Part shown: in pieces, positions 32,130 through 40,953 of the stretch
How the letters are laid out: every line of letters starts with the position of its first letter
Numbering within the stretch: the first letter of the stretch is position 1
Translations under genes and position numbers: made by a program
The notes under the pieces: generated by a model
The model's input: only the letters and a program-made list of their open reading frames with translations
What the model was told of the DNA's origin: nothing
The model's database searches: none
Assembly: GCF_030219325.1 (NCBI RefSeq)
Contig: NZ_CP126625.1
Location: 3,398,857 to 3,462,856 of the forward strand
Source: Geothrix sp.
GTDB lineage: Bacteria; Acidobacteriota; Holophagae; Holophagales; Holophagaceae
Direction: 5' to 3'
DNA: 64,000 nucleotides

Positions 32130-33721
32130 GCCCCTTCCGCGCCCTGCTGGCGGCCCACGGCCAGACCACCTGGAACCAGTCCGCCCGCGAGCTGGGACGG
32201 CAGGGCCAGTGGGCCCTGGTGCTCACGGTGCTCATTGCCGCCACCTTCGGCGCGGGCCTGCTCCTGGTGGGCACGGGGGTCCTCGGCTGGGTGCTCGGCG
32301 GCGCCCTGGACCGCCCGCTCCTGCCCCTGGTGCTGGGGGGCATGCTCACCTTGGTGGGCTTCGGCGGCGGCCTCATGGGCGGGGCCCTGGGCGGGGCGCG
32401 CCAACTCGCCTGGGAGTCTTACCGGGGCTTCCCCCTGCGGACCTCCACCTTGTATTCCGCCGAGCTGATGGCCGGTTTCGGTGACCTGCTCCCCCTCGCC
32501 CTGGGGAGCGCCATCGCGGGCCTGCTGGTGGGCATGGGGCTCCGCGTGCCCGCCACCCTGCCCCTGGTACCCCTGGTCTGGCTGGAGACCGTGCTCACCC
32601 TGCTGGCGGTCCAGCTGCTCATCGAGGGCCTGGCCGGGGCGCTGGTCCGCCGGCTGCGCTCGATCCTCATCGCCCTGGGCGTCCTGATCTGGCTGGGCAG
32701 CACCCTCCTTGGAGGCCGGGTCCCGGCCAAGTCCGCGGCAGCCCCTCCAGTCTCCATCTCCGCCGCCCAGGTCGAGCGCCTGCGGGCCGTCGGAACCCGG
32801 GTGGGCGCAGCGATGAACTTCCTCCCCGCCACCGCCTCCGCGCGCAGCCTCCAGCTGGCCCGCCAGGGGCGCTGGGGCGCGGCCGTCGGAACCCATGCCT
32901 ACCCCCTGGGCCTCCTCGCGCTGCTCATGCTGATGGGTGCCCAGCTCATGCGCCGCGAGGCCGAGGCCGAACGCCGGCCCGAAAAGGGCGCCCGGGGGCA
33001 GCGGCTCTGGTCCTTCCACCACCCCGCCGAAGGCATCGGCCGGCTGCACTTCCAGACCATCATGCGCAGCCACCTGGGCCGCTTCGGCTTCCTCATGCCC
33101 CTCATGACCCTGGTGCTGCTGAAGGGCCCGCTCACCCACGTCGCCACCAAGGCCCTGTGGACGGTTCCCGCGGCCTTCGCCTACCTCTCGCTCGTGGGGA
33201 ACAATTTCACGTTCAACCAGTTCGGCCTCGACCGCCACGGCGTGAAAGGGCTGCTGCTGCTCCCCGTGGCGTCCAGAGACCTCCTGAAGGGCAAGCTCCT
33301 GGGCATGGCCGGCCACCAGGGCCTGCAGGCCCTCCTGCTCGCGGGGCTGCTGGGCCTGGTGGACCACGCGCGGCCCGACCTGCTGCTCGCCGGGATCCTG
33401 CTGATGGCCTGCATCTTCCTGGCCCAGGCCGCGGTGGGCCAGTGGACCTCCGCCTGGGCCCCGCGCCCCATGGCCATGGACAGCCTCAAGAACAACAACA
33501 TGCCCTTCACCATGGGCCTGCTGAGCATGGCCACCTCAGGCCTCTGGACGGGCCTCTACGGCGGGCTCTACGCCCTCATGGCCTGGCTTTCGCCGGGCTG
33601 GCTGCTGCCGGTCCTGGCCCTGGCCTTCGTCCTGACCCTGGGCGCCCATTTAGCGATCCTGCCCCACGCTGCGGCCTTCCTGGATCGCCGCCGCGAGGTG
33701 CTGGTGGAGCGCCTCGGATGA
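32120..33721 (+). CDS. ABC-2 type exporter, membrane permease
   Basis: 533 residues from GTG 32120, with AAGGGG nine bases upstream; GTG 32126, with a four-base overlap, is the alternative. About 10-12 hydrophobic helices in two halves separated by a charged loop near 255-310 (ARSLQLARQGRWG and RREAEAERRPEKGARGQ). This double-length form is seen in exporters that work with one ATPase gene. The family is recognised from operon context and helix layout rather than sharp motifs. It overlaps the next gene by four bases. Confidence 0.78.
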   Translation: MVVSPFRALLAAHGQTTWNQSARELGRQGQWALVLTVLIAATFGAGLLLVGTGVLGWVLGGALDRPLLPLVLGGMLTLVGFGGGLMGGALGGARQLAWESYRGFPLRTSTLYSAELMAGFGDLLPLALGSAIAGLLVGMGLRVPATLPLVPLVWLETVLTLLAVQLLIEGLAGALVRRLRSILIALGVLIWLGSTLLGGRVPAKSAAAPPVSISAAQVERLRAVGTRVGAAMNFLPATASARSLQLARQGRWGAAVGTHAYPLGLLALLMLMGAQLMRREAEAERRPEKGARGQRLWSFHHPAEGIGRLHFQTIMRSHLGRFGFLMPLMTLVLLKGPLTHVATKALWTVPAAFAYLSLVGNNFTFNQFGLDRHGVKGLLLLPVASRDLLKGKLLGMAGHQGLQALLLAGLLGLVDHARPDLLLAGILLMACIFLAQAAVGQWTSAWAPRPMAMDSLKNNNMPFTMGLLSMATSGLWTGLYGGLYALMAWLSPGWLLPVLALAFVLTLGAHLAILPHAAAFLDRRREVLVERLG

Positions 33722-34539
33722 TGAACCCCGCCGCGCTGCAGCTGGCCGCGGAACTGGGCGGCACCCTACTGAGCGGCGCCGCGGGCGGCCTGGGTGGCGG
33801 TCTCCTGCTGGTCGAGCGCAACCAGGGCCATGGCCTGCCCCAGGTGGCGGTGCTTGGACGGGGGGCCGCCGATCTGCTGGCCCCGCTGGAGGCCGCGGAA
33901 CGACTCCAGGCCGCGGGTCTCCAGCTGAACCTCATGGCCCTGGTGCCCCTGCCCGGCTGCGACCTGGCATCGACCTTGGAGCTGCACCGCCGCCGCCTCG
34001 GCGCCCTGGTGGCAGCCCTGGACGCCGGCCTGCCCTGGCTGGGGGGCAAGCCCATGCTGGTGCGTCGGATGCCCGGCCGGATCCACCGCGCCACCCCGGT
34101 GCCCCTCGCCAAGGCCCCCATGGGACCTCTGGAGAAAACGGAGCTGAAGGCCTTCCTGGCGGACTGGGAGAAGGACCGCCGCAAGATGGTGTTCCGCCGT
34201 CCCGAGTGGCGCGAGGCCCCGGATCACGCGGAACACGGCGGCTTCGAGACCGAGCTCTGGCCCGGCGTGCCCCTGCCTGATGGGGCGGAGCTGCGGGTGA
34301 CGCCCCTGGAACTGCCCTGCGCCACGCCCCTGACTGATGCCCTCCGGGTGGCGCTGCGAGCCGCCACCGGCACCCCGGTCCCCATCCTTCCGCTACCCGG
34401 GGATCCTGCGCCCCTGCACGCCCTGCGCCGGCTCACGCCGGAGATCGCCGCCTTCCGCGGACCGGCGCGGGCCTGGGAGCTGGCTCTGACGAATCTGGCG
34501 CGCCTGCCGGGTCCGCCCCATTTCTGCGCACGGTGCTGA
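33718..34539 (+). CDS. Hypothetical protein, third gene of the ABC operon
   Basis: 273 residues from ATG 33718 (ATGA overlap with the permease). Begins with a Gly/Ala/Leu-rich stretch (AAELGGTLLSGAAGGLGGGLLLVE) and then alternating helices and strands, with an LNLMALVPLPGCD strand, a charged KTELKAFLADWEKDRRKM helix and a C-terminal PPHFCARC with two Cys. I do not recognise it. The tight coupling suggests a role with the exporter. The stop TGA is also the left target-site copy of the adjoining MITE-like element, so the insertion may mark the original gene end. Confidence 0.6.
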   Translation: MMNPAALQLAAELGGTLLSGAAGGLGGGLLLVERNQGHGLPQVAVLGRGAADLLAPLEAAERLQAAGLQLNLMALVPLPGCDLASTLELHRRRLGALVAALDAGLPWLGGKPMLVRRMPGRIHRATPVPLAKAPMGPLEKTELKAFLADWEKDRRKMVFRRPEWREAPDHAEHGGFETELWPGVPLPDGAELRVTPLELPCATPLTDALRVALRAATGTPVPILPLPGDPAPLHALRRLTPEIAAFRGPARAWELALTNLARLPGPPHFCARC

Positions 34540-34865
34540 GAGGGTGTAGCCGAATTCCCGCACGCCGCGACAGTGGTCAGCCACGTGATCCTGCAAGGAA
34601 GGGGTCGCAGGCCGTATCGGGTTATACGGACAAGGCCCCTGACACAGCAGGGCGCGTGGCTGGCCACTGTCCCGAAGGGCTGGGGCGGCGGGGAGGCTCC
34701 GGCTCCGCGGGCTTGCGAGTGGGAGCCAGGCACAGCGTGGCGATAGACGGAGGGCCATGCAGCGTCGCGCTCGTCGGCCGATGTCCCGCATCGGCTCTCC
34801 TCGCCCTCCTTGCCTGGCTCGCCCGGCGCTCCCAGCGCGGCCCGCGCGAGTTCGGCTACACCCTC
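34540..34865 (-). mobile_element. MITE-like element 2 (326 bp, inverted-repeat ends, no gene)
   Basis: The ends are GAGGGTGTAGCCGAATT and the reverse complement of TTCGGCTACACCCTC, matching over about 20 of 22 bases. TGA flanks both sides (34537-34539, the upstream stop codon, and 34866-34868), a three-base target duplication. On the minus strand it shares block A (34807-34824), block B (34757-34775, GACGAGCGCGACGCTGCAT) and block C (34593-34611) with the other two elements. Hairpins CCGTAT-CGGGTT-ATACGG (34612-34629) and CCGATG-TCCCG-CATCGG (34778-34794) are present. The next kinase gene starts 30 bases past its end. Confidence 0.75.
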
Positions 34866-34895
34866 TGACCGCCCCTTCTGAGAAGATGGGGCACC

Positions 34896-36248
34896 ATGCG
34901 CACCCACATCGGCAAGTTCGAGATCGTCCGCCTGCTGGGGCAGGGCGCCATGGGCGAGGTCTACCTGGGACGGGATCCGGGCATCGGACGCGAGGTCGCC
35001 ATCAAGACGATCCGCCCGGCCCTCATCGGACTCGATGTGGGCGGCGACGTCCGGGACCGCTTCGCGCGCGAGGCGAAGGCCGCGGGCCTGCTCCACCACC
35101 CGAACGTGGTCACGGTCTTCGAATTCGGCACAGATGGGGACCTGCTCTACCTGGTCATGGAATACGTGCCGGGCGACGATCTGGGCACCCTGATGGCAAG
35201 GGACGCGCTGAACCCCTCCGACCTGCTCGAGATCCTGGCCCAGGTCTGCGAGGGGCTGGCCCAGGCCCACAAGCACGGCATCATCCACCGCGACATCAAG
35301 CCCACCAACGTCATGGTGCTGCGTGAGGACGGCGAGCTGCGGGCCAAGGTCATGGATTTCGGCGTGGCCAAGCTGAGCGGCGGCGACGTGACCCAGACGG
35401 GCCAGGTGGTGGGCACCCTCGCCTACATGGCGCCGGAGTATCTGCGCACGGGCCATGCGGAGCCCGCCTCCGACCTCTTCTCCGTGGGCGTCATGCTGCA
35501 CGAAGGCCTCTGCGGCGAGAGGCCCTTCAACGGGGGCACCACCGGCGCCATGGTCTACACCATCATCCACGATGAGCCCCGCTCCCTGGAGGACACGGTC
35601 TTCGAGGGCGTGAGCCCTTCGGTGAAGGCCCTCTCCTCCCGCCTGCTCGCCAAGCACCCCGCCGCCCGGTTCTCGAATGCGGCCGAAGCCGCCAAGGCCC
35701 TGCGCGCCGCCAAGAACCCCACCTGGATCGCCCCGCTCGATGACGCCACCGTGGCCCTGCCCAGCCGCACCGGCAGCCGGGCCGGATCCGCCATCCGCGG
35801 CCCAAAGTCCAGGCGGCCCTGGGTGCTGGCCACCCTCGGCCTCGGCCTGCTCCTGGCAGTGACGGCGGGTTTCCGGGTGCTGCGGCGCCCCGCGGCACCT
35901 CTCCAGTCCCAGGTGAACGCCCACATCAACGACCTGGTGCTCGACGAGGCCGCCAATCAGCTGGATGCACATCCTGAGCACGCCCTGAAGCTGGCGCAGG
36001 AGATCATCGACGCCACGCCGGACACCGTACCGGTGGACCCGGATGCCTACGCCCTGAAGATGGCCGCCCTCTACAGGATGAACCTGCTGGAGCTGCTCGA
36101 GACCGCCGCCAACGAGGCCCGCGACCGAAAGGTCAGTGGCCAGGAGATGCTGAAGAATGCCAAATTCCGGGCCATGCTGGACCACGAGAAGACGAGGCGG
36201 AAGCTACGACCGGAATTGAGGGAGCGACTCCTGAAAGGCGAAGGCTAG
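34896..36248 (+). CDS. Ser/Thr protein kinase with C-terminal membrane anchor
   Basis: 450 residues. Hanks kinase at about 8-270: Gly loop LGQGAMGEV, K37, HRDIKPTN (HRD 131-133), DFG 154-156 and GTLAYMAPEY. A Ser/Arg-rich linker is followed by one membrane helix (309-326) and about 120 residues of helical domain (VNAHINDLVLDEAANQLDAH onward), unrecognised. The start lies only 30 bases after the MITE-like element, so any promoter must be in the short gap or within the element. It converges with lpd. Confidence 0.9.
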   Translation: MRTHIGKFEIVRLLGQGAMGEVYLGRDPGIGREVAIKTIRPALIGLDVGGDVRDRFAREAKAAGLLHHPNVVTVFEFGTDGDLLYLVMEYVPGDDLGTLMARDALNPSDLLEILAQVCEGLAQAHKHGIIHRDIKPTNVMVLREDGELRAKVMDFGVAKLSGGDVTQTGQVVGTLAYMAPEYLRTGHAEPASDLFSVGVMLHEGLCGERPFNGGTTGAMVYTIIHDEPRSLEDTVFEGVSPSVKALSSRLLAKHPAARFSNAAEAAKALRAAKNPTWIAPLDDATVALPSRTGSRAGSAIRGPKSRRPWVLATLGLGLLLAVTAGFRVLRRPAAPLQSQVNAHINDLVLDEAANQLDAHPEHALKLAQEIIDATPDTVPVDPDAYALKMAALYRMNLLELLETAANEARDRKVSGQEMLKNAKFRAMLDHEKTRRKLRPELRERLLKGEG

Positions 36249-36261
36249 GGATTGCCCCGGC

Positions 36262-37665
36262 CTACATGTTCAGCGCGCGACCATAGACGGCCCGGGCCGC
36301 CTCGGGGAACACTTCATTCAGCGTCGGGTGCGGATACATGGTGTTGATGAGTTCATCCACCGTGAACTCGCCGCCCATGAGCGCCACGCTAGAGGCCACC
36401 AGCTCCGTGGCCTTGGGGCCCAGGATGTGGATGCCGAGGATCTCGCCGTACTGCTTGTCGGCGACGATCTTGATGAAGCCGTGGGGCTCACCCACGATGT
36501 TGGCCTTGGCCATGGGCGCGAAGGGGAAGCTGCCCACTTGCACGTCATAGCCCTTGGCCTTGGCGGCCTTCTCGCTGAGGCCGATGGAGCCCACTTCTGG
36601 GTCGCAGTAGGTGCAGGCGGGGAAGCGGTCGTAGCGGATGGGGTGGGGATGCGCGTCCTTGCCCAGGCTCTGGGCGGCGTGCTCGGACGCCACGATGCCC
36701 TCGTCGCTGGCCACGTGGGCCAGCCAGGGCGTGCGCACGATGTCGCCGATGGCATAGAGGCCGGGCTCGCCGGTCTGCATGAACTTGTCCACCACCACGC
36801 AGCCACGGTCCACCTGGGCCTTGGTCTTCTCCAACCCGATGCCCTCGATCTGGGGCGCGCGGCCCACCGCCACCAGCAGGTGGCTGCCCACCACCTCGCC
36901 GGGAGTCTCCCCTTCGAGGAAGCACACCACGCCATCCGCACGCTTCTCGATGCGGGTGATCTTGGTCTTGGTGCGCACGTCGATCTTGTAGGACTTGCGG
37001 AGGATCTTGGCCAGCTCCAGGCCGACATCCTCGTCCTCCAGGGGCAGGATGGTGTCCATGAACTCCACCAGGGTCACCTTGGAGCCCAGGCGGCTGAACA
37101 CGGAGGCGAACTCCACGCCGATGGCCCCGGCGCCGAGGATCACCAGGTGCTCCGGCAGCTCGGTCAGGTCCAGGATGTGGTCGCTGTTGATCACCCGCTG
37201 GCCGTCGGTCTCCAGGCCGGGGATGGGTTTGGGCGCCGAGCCCGTGGCCAGGATGATGCGCTTGGCCTCGTGGACGTCGCCGGCCACCTCCACCTTGCCG
37301 CCGCCGAGGAGCTTGCCGAGGCCCTTCAGCACGGTCACTTTGTTCTTCTTCATGAGGAACTCGACGCCCTTGGAGTTCTTGGTGACGATGCGGCCCTTGC
37401 GCTTGACGATGGCGCCCAGGTTCGGTCTCAGGGCCTTGCCATCCACCCCGTCGATGCCGAAATCATTGGCCACCTGCATCTGCTCGAAGCGGTGGGCGGT
37501 CTCCAGCCAGGTCTTGGCGGGAATGCATCCCCGCAGGAGGCAGGTGCCCCCCAGGGCCGTGTCCTTTTCCACCAGGGCGGTGCTCAGACCCAGCTGGGCC
37601 GCGCGGATGGCGGCGATGTAGCCGCCCGGGCCGGAGCCGATGACGAGGAGATCGAACTGGGCCAT
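36262..37665 (-). CDS. lpdA: Dihydrolipoyl dehydrogenase (E3)
   Basis: 467 residues from ATG 37663-37665 with GGAGG upstream. FAD-binding GSGPGGYIAA at 10-19; the redox disulfide is C42 and C47 in GGTCLLRGCIPAK; NAD-binding GAGAIGVEF; the C-terminal catalytic His is in HPTLNE. It reoxidises lipoamide in 2-oxoacid dehydrogenase complexes or the glycine cleavage system. LLRG between the Cys replaces the usual LNVG, a minor variation. No E1 or E2 gene is adjacent. Confidence 0.93.
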   Translation of the reverse strand: MAQFDLLVIGSGPGGYIAAIRAAQLGLSTALVEKDTALGGTCLLRGCIPAKTWLETAHRFEQMQVANDFGIDGVDGKALRPNLGAIVKRKGRIVTKNSKGVEFLMKKNKVTVLKGLGKLLGGGKVEVAGDVHEAKRIILATGSAPKPIPGLETDGQRVINSDHILDLTELPEHLVILGAGAIGVEFASVFSRLGSKVTLVEFMDTILPLEDEDVGLELAKILRKSYKIDVRTKTKITRIEKRADGVVCFLEGETPGEVVGSHLLVAVGRAPQIEGIGLEKTKAQVDRGCVVVDKFMQTGEPGLYAIGDIVRTPWLAHVASDEGIVASEHAAQSLGKDAHPHPIRYDRFPACTYCDPEVGSIGLSEKAAKAKGYDVQVGSFPFAPMAKANIVGEPHGFIKIVADKQYGEILGIHILGPKATELVASSVALMGGEFTVDELINTMYPHPTLNEVFPEAARAVYGRALNM

Positions 37666-37769
37666 GAAGCCTCCATGGGTCAAACAGGGTCAGTATCCCA
37701 CGAGCCCCGGGGCTGCGCCCGCCACGGCAGCGATGGGCGCAGACCGGGATCCCTGTCGCGGGACCCGGG

Positions 37770-38921
37770 TCACGAATAGACGAGCGCGGTCCGCACTTCC
37801 AGCCGGGCGGCCTTCCACTCGGCCCAGGCAGCCTTCAGCTCGGCGCGGTGGGCGGTCATCGCCGCCTGCCACTCGGCCTTGGCCTCCCGCCAGGCCTCGG
37901 CCCTGGCAAGCCCCTTGGCGCGCCACTCGGCCTTCTTCAGAGTCCACGCTTCGTGCCGGTCGTGCAGGGAGGCGAGAGCCGCATCCAGTTTCAGGCGGGC
38001 GGCGGCAAGCCGGGCCTGCATGGGGGTGGCCACGCCGGGGCTGGCGAGGATCAGCCGCTCACGAAGCCGCTTCTCCTCCATGTGGAGCCGCGCCCGGGTC
38101 ATGGCCGCCTCGGACACGCGCCGGAAACGGCCCACCAGGCCCATCCAGGCCAGGAGGTTCAGCAGCCACTTGGTGGAGTCCCACTGGTACCAGAGGGCGC
38201 CGTTGCGGTAGTCCCACTGCCACTGGTGGTGGAAGTTGTGGTAGCCCTCGCCGTAGGTGAGCGGCGCCAGCAGCCAGTTGTCGCGGGCGGTGTTGGCATC
38301 GGTGTAGGGGCGGCTGCCGAACATGTGGGCGGCGCTGTTGATGAAGAAGGTCGTGTGGTGCGTCAGCACGATGCGGAGAACCAGGCCGAAGATCAGCTGG
38401 CCGATCAGGTTGCCCGTGGCCAGTCCGATCCAGACTGGGATGGTGGCCACCACGGCCCCGATGAGGAAGTGGTGCCGGTGCTGCCACTGCACGAGCGGAT
38501 CCTTTTCCAGGTCCGCCACGCCGGCCAGGGGGTGGGCCTGGGATTCCATCACCCAGGTCCAGTGGGCATGCCAGAATCCCCGCCGAATGCTGTAGGGGTC
38601 CAGGTCCGTGTCCACGTGCTGATGATGCACCCGGTGGTCGCTGGACCACTTGAGGGCCGAGTTCTCGAAGGCCGCGGCCCCGACGCACAAGAACAGGAAC
38701 CGGACCGGCCAGGAGGCCCTGTAGGCCCGGTGGCTGAAGAGCCGGTGGTAGCCGCCACTGATGGCCGTCCCGATGGCGAAGACCATGGCCAGGCACACCA
38801 GCGCCTCGCTCCAGCGCAGGCCCGAGGTGGCCAGCCGCCAGGGAACGAGGGCGAGGGCCAACCCCAGGGTCCCCAGGAGGAAGGTCGTGTTCAGCAGATT
38901 CCAGCGTTTGGCCAGGGCCAT
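37770..38921 (-). CDS. Delta-9 acyl-CoA desaturase-like enzyme with coiled-coil tail
   Basis: 383 residues from ATG 38919-38921 with GGAG eight bases upstream. Membrane di-iron desaturase with histidine boxes HRLFSH, HRVHH and HNFHH (in GEGYHNFHHQWQWDYRNG), plus four membrane helices; it introduces a double bond into fatty acyl chains. Acyl-CoA desaturases are usually 270-330 residues. The extra 90 or so at the C-terminus (from ARLHMEEKRLRERL) are Ala/Arg/Lys-rich and look like a coiled coil. No electron donor gene is adjacent. Divergent from the symporter at 39024. Confidence 0.88.
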   Translation of the reverse strand: MALAKRWNLLNTTFLLGTLGLALALVPWRLATSGLRWSEALVCLAMVFAIGTAISGGYHRLFSHRAYRASWPVRFLFLCVGAAAFENSALKWSSDHRVHHQHVDTDLDPYSIRRGFWHAHWTWVMESQAHPLAGVADLEKDPLVQWQHRHHFLIGAVVATIPVWIGLATGNLIGQLIFGLVLRIVLTHHTTFFINSAAHMFGSRPYTDANTARDNWLLAPLTYGEGYHNFHHQWQWDYRNGALWYQWDSTKWLLNLLAWMGLVGRFRRVSEAAMTRARLHMEEKRLRERLILASPGVATPMQARLAAARLKLDAALASLHDRHEAWTLKKAEWRAKGLARAEAWREAKAEWQAAMTAHRAELKAAWAEWKAARLEVRTALVYS

Positions 38922-39023
38922 TCCATTGACTCCAAAACAGAGTTCAATTCTACTCCCCCCCGTCCCATACGGCCCCATGCCAAACTTGCCCTAGGCCCTT
39001 AACGCTCTGCCCGCGAGGTTTCC

Positions 39024-40328
39024 GTGACCGAGAAGCGCCCCTGGTACCGCTCCAGCACCTTCTGGATCTTCGTGGGTCTGGCCATGGGCGTGATGCTCGG
39101 CGGTTTCCTGCCCCAGGACCAGTACCCCTTCGCCTACAATCTGTTCCGGTTCCTCTCCAAGGCCTTCATCAGCCTCATCAAGGGGCTGATCGTGCCCCTG
39201 CTGCTGTCCACCATCATCGTGGGCATCGCCCAGACCGGTGACATCCGGGCCGTGGGTCGCATGGGTGCCAAGGCCTTGCTGTACTTCGAAATCGTCACCA
39301 CGCTGGCCCTCTTCATCGGGCTGGCCGTGGCCAACTGGCTGCAGCCCGGCGCGCACCTGCCCATGGACATGGGTGCCCACACGACGGTGGCGGCGGTGAA
39401 GGCGAAGACCGGCTGGGAAATCGCGCTGCACCTGTTCCCCTCGAATCTGATCCAGCACGCCGCCGAGGGCGACATCCTCCCGGTGGTGATCTTCGCGTCC
39501 ATCTTCGGCGTGGCCCTGACCAAGGTGGGCGAGCGGGGCAAACCCGTGCTGGCCTTCTTCGATGGCGTGGCCCAGACCATGTTCAAGTACACGGACTTCG
39601 TCATGAAGCTGACGCCCCTGGGCGTATTTGGCGCCATGGCCTACAACGTGAGCCACATGGCGGCGGGGCACACCGTCAATGGCGTGGTGATCAAGGGCTG
39701 GACGGCCGTGTTCCACCTCCTCAAGCAGTACAGCCTCCTGGTGGGCAGCCTCTATCTGGCGCTCACCCTGCTGTTCATCCTGGTCTTCGTGCCCATCGCC
39801 TGGCTGGCGGGCATCCGCATCCTGGGCTTCGTGAAGGCCATCAAGGATCCGGCCCTCACGGCTTTCAGCACGGCCAGCAGCGAGGCGGCCCTGCCCAAGC
39901 TGCTGGAGGAAGTGGTGCGCTTCGGCGTGCCCCGCCGCGTGGCCAGCTTCGTGATCCCCACGGGCTACAGCTTCAACCTGGACGGCTCCACCCTCTACCT
40001 GGTGCTGGCCAGCCTCACCATCGCCCAGGCGGCGGGCATCCACATGGGCCTGGGCCAGCAGCTGCTCATGGTCTTCACCTTCATGCTCACCAGCAAGGGC
40101 GTGGCCGGGGTGCCCCGGGCCACGCTGGTGATCATCGCGGCCACCTGCGGCAGCTTCGGCCTGCCCGGAGATGCGGGCGTCGCCATGCTCCTGGCCGTGG
40201 ACGAGATCATGGACATGGCCCGCACCACGGTGAACGTCATCGGCAATGGCCTGGCCAGCGTGGTCATCGCCCGGTGGGAAGGGGTGTTCGGCACCGATCC
40301 CGAACCCCTGCCGGACCAGGGACCCTGA
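39024..40328 (+). CDS. Dicarboxylate/amino acid:cation symporter (DAACS family)
   Basis: 434 residues from GTG 39024 with GAGG upstream. An inner-membrane elevator transporter with about eight helices and two hairpins. Family motifs: the serine-rich TAFSTASSEAALPK of hairpin 1, SFNLDGSTLY in helix 7, and the hairpin 2/helix 8 stretch SKGVAGVPRAT followed by LLAVDEIMDMART. It takes up glutamate, aspartate or C4-dicarboxylates with sodium or protons; the exact substrate cannot be read. Followed by seven T bases at 40339-40345, a possible weak terminator. Confidence 0.9.
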   Translation: MTEKRPWYRSSTFWIFVGLAMGVMLGGFLPQDQYPFAYNLFRFLSKAFISLIKGLIVPLLLSTIIVGIAQTGDIRAVGRMGAKALLYFEIVTTLALFIGLAVANWLQPGAHLPMDMGAHTTVAAVKAKTGWEIALHLFPSNLIQHAAEGDILPVVIFASIFGVALTKVGERGKPVLAFFDGVAQTMFKYTDFVMKLTPLGVFGAMAYNVSHMAAGHTVNGVVIKGWTAVFHLLKQYSLLVGSLYLALTLLFILVFVPIAWLAGIRILGFVKAIKDPALTAFSTASSEAALPKLLEEVVRFGVPRRVASFVIPTGYSFNLDGSTLYLVLASLTIAQAAGIHMGLGQQLLMVFTFMLTSKGVAGVPRATLVIIAATCGSFGLPGDAGVAMLLAVDEIMDMARTTVNVIGNGLASVVIARWEGVFGTDPEPLPDQGP

Positions 40329-40399
40329 TCCAGAGCCGTTTTTTTCAACTTTGAGCCGGCCTGGGTCGAAAGAAGGGGAGTGACTTTCGAGGAGCTTCC

Positions 40400-40855
40400 A
40401 TGTGCATGAATCGGGCCGCCCTGCTGTGTCTTCCCGCCATCTGCCTCCCCCTGGCCGCCCAGGATGCCACCCAGGCTGAAACGGAAGCCCTGGTGAAGGA
40501 GGCCATCGCCTTCGCCAAGGCCAACGGCAAGGAGGCTGCCATCAAGGAGATCACCAAGATCGGTGGCAAGTTCCACCGGCACGGTGGCGAGCTCTACGTC
40601 TTCATCTATGACATGGATGGCAAGGTCCTGGCCCACGGCCAGGGCGCCAGCAAGATCGGCGTGAACCAGATGAACGCCAAGGATCCCGACGGCGTGGAGT
40701 TCGTGAAGGAGCGCGTGAAGCTGGCCAAGACCAAGGGCAAGGGCTGGCACGACTACCAGTACGTCAATCCCACGACTCAGAAGCGCCAGCCCAAGACCAG
40801 CTACATCGAAGTCTGGGACAACCTCATCTTCGGCGCGGGTATCTATAAGAAATAG
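40400..40855 (+). CDS. Secreted single Cache-domain protein
   Basis: 151 residues from ATG 40400 with GGAG upstream. A signal peptide (AALLCLPAICLPLAA, cleavage before QD) leads to one Cache_2-type domain (HRHGGELYVFIYDMDGKVLA, GWHDYQYVNPTTQKR, WDNLIFGAGIYK). Such small proteins are thought to bind a small molecule in the periplasm; in some they pair with transporters or kinases. It has no membrane helix and no signalling domain. It lies downstream of the dicarboxylate symporter by 71 bases, so a link with carboxylate sensing is possible but not shown. Confidence 0.78.
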   Translation: MCMNRAALLCLPAICLPLAAQDATQAETEALVKEAIAFAKANGKEAAIKEITKIGGKFHRHGGELYVFIYDMDGKVLAHGQGASKIGVNQMNAKDPDGVEFVKERVKLAKTKGKGWHDYQYVNPTTQKRQPKTSYIEVWDNLIFGAGIYKK

Positions 40856-40953
40856 TCATCGACCGGCCCCCGGCCTTGTCCGGCTGGCGCCCCGCCGCTA
40901 AGGTAGTGGATTCCCTGCACGCCGCACTGGATCCGAACCCGACGGGGGACGCC

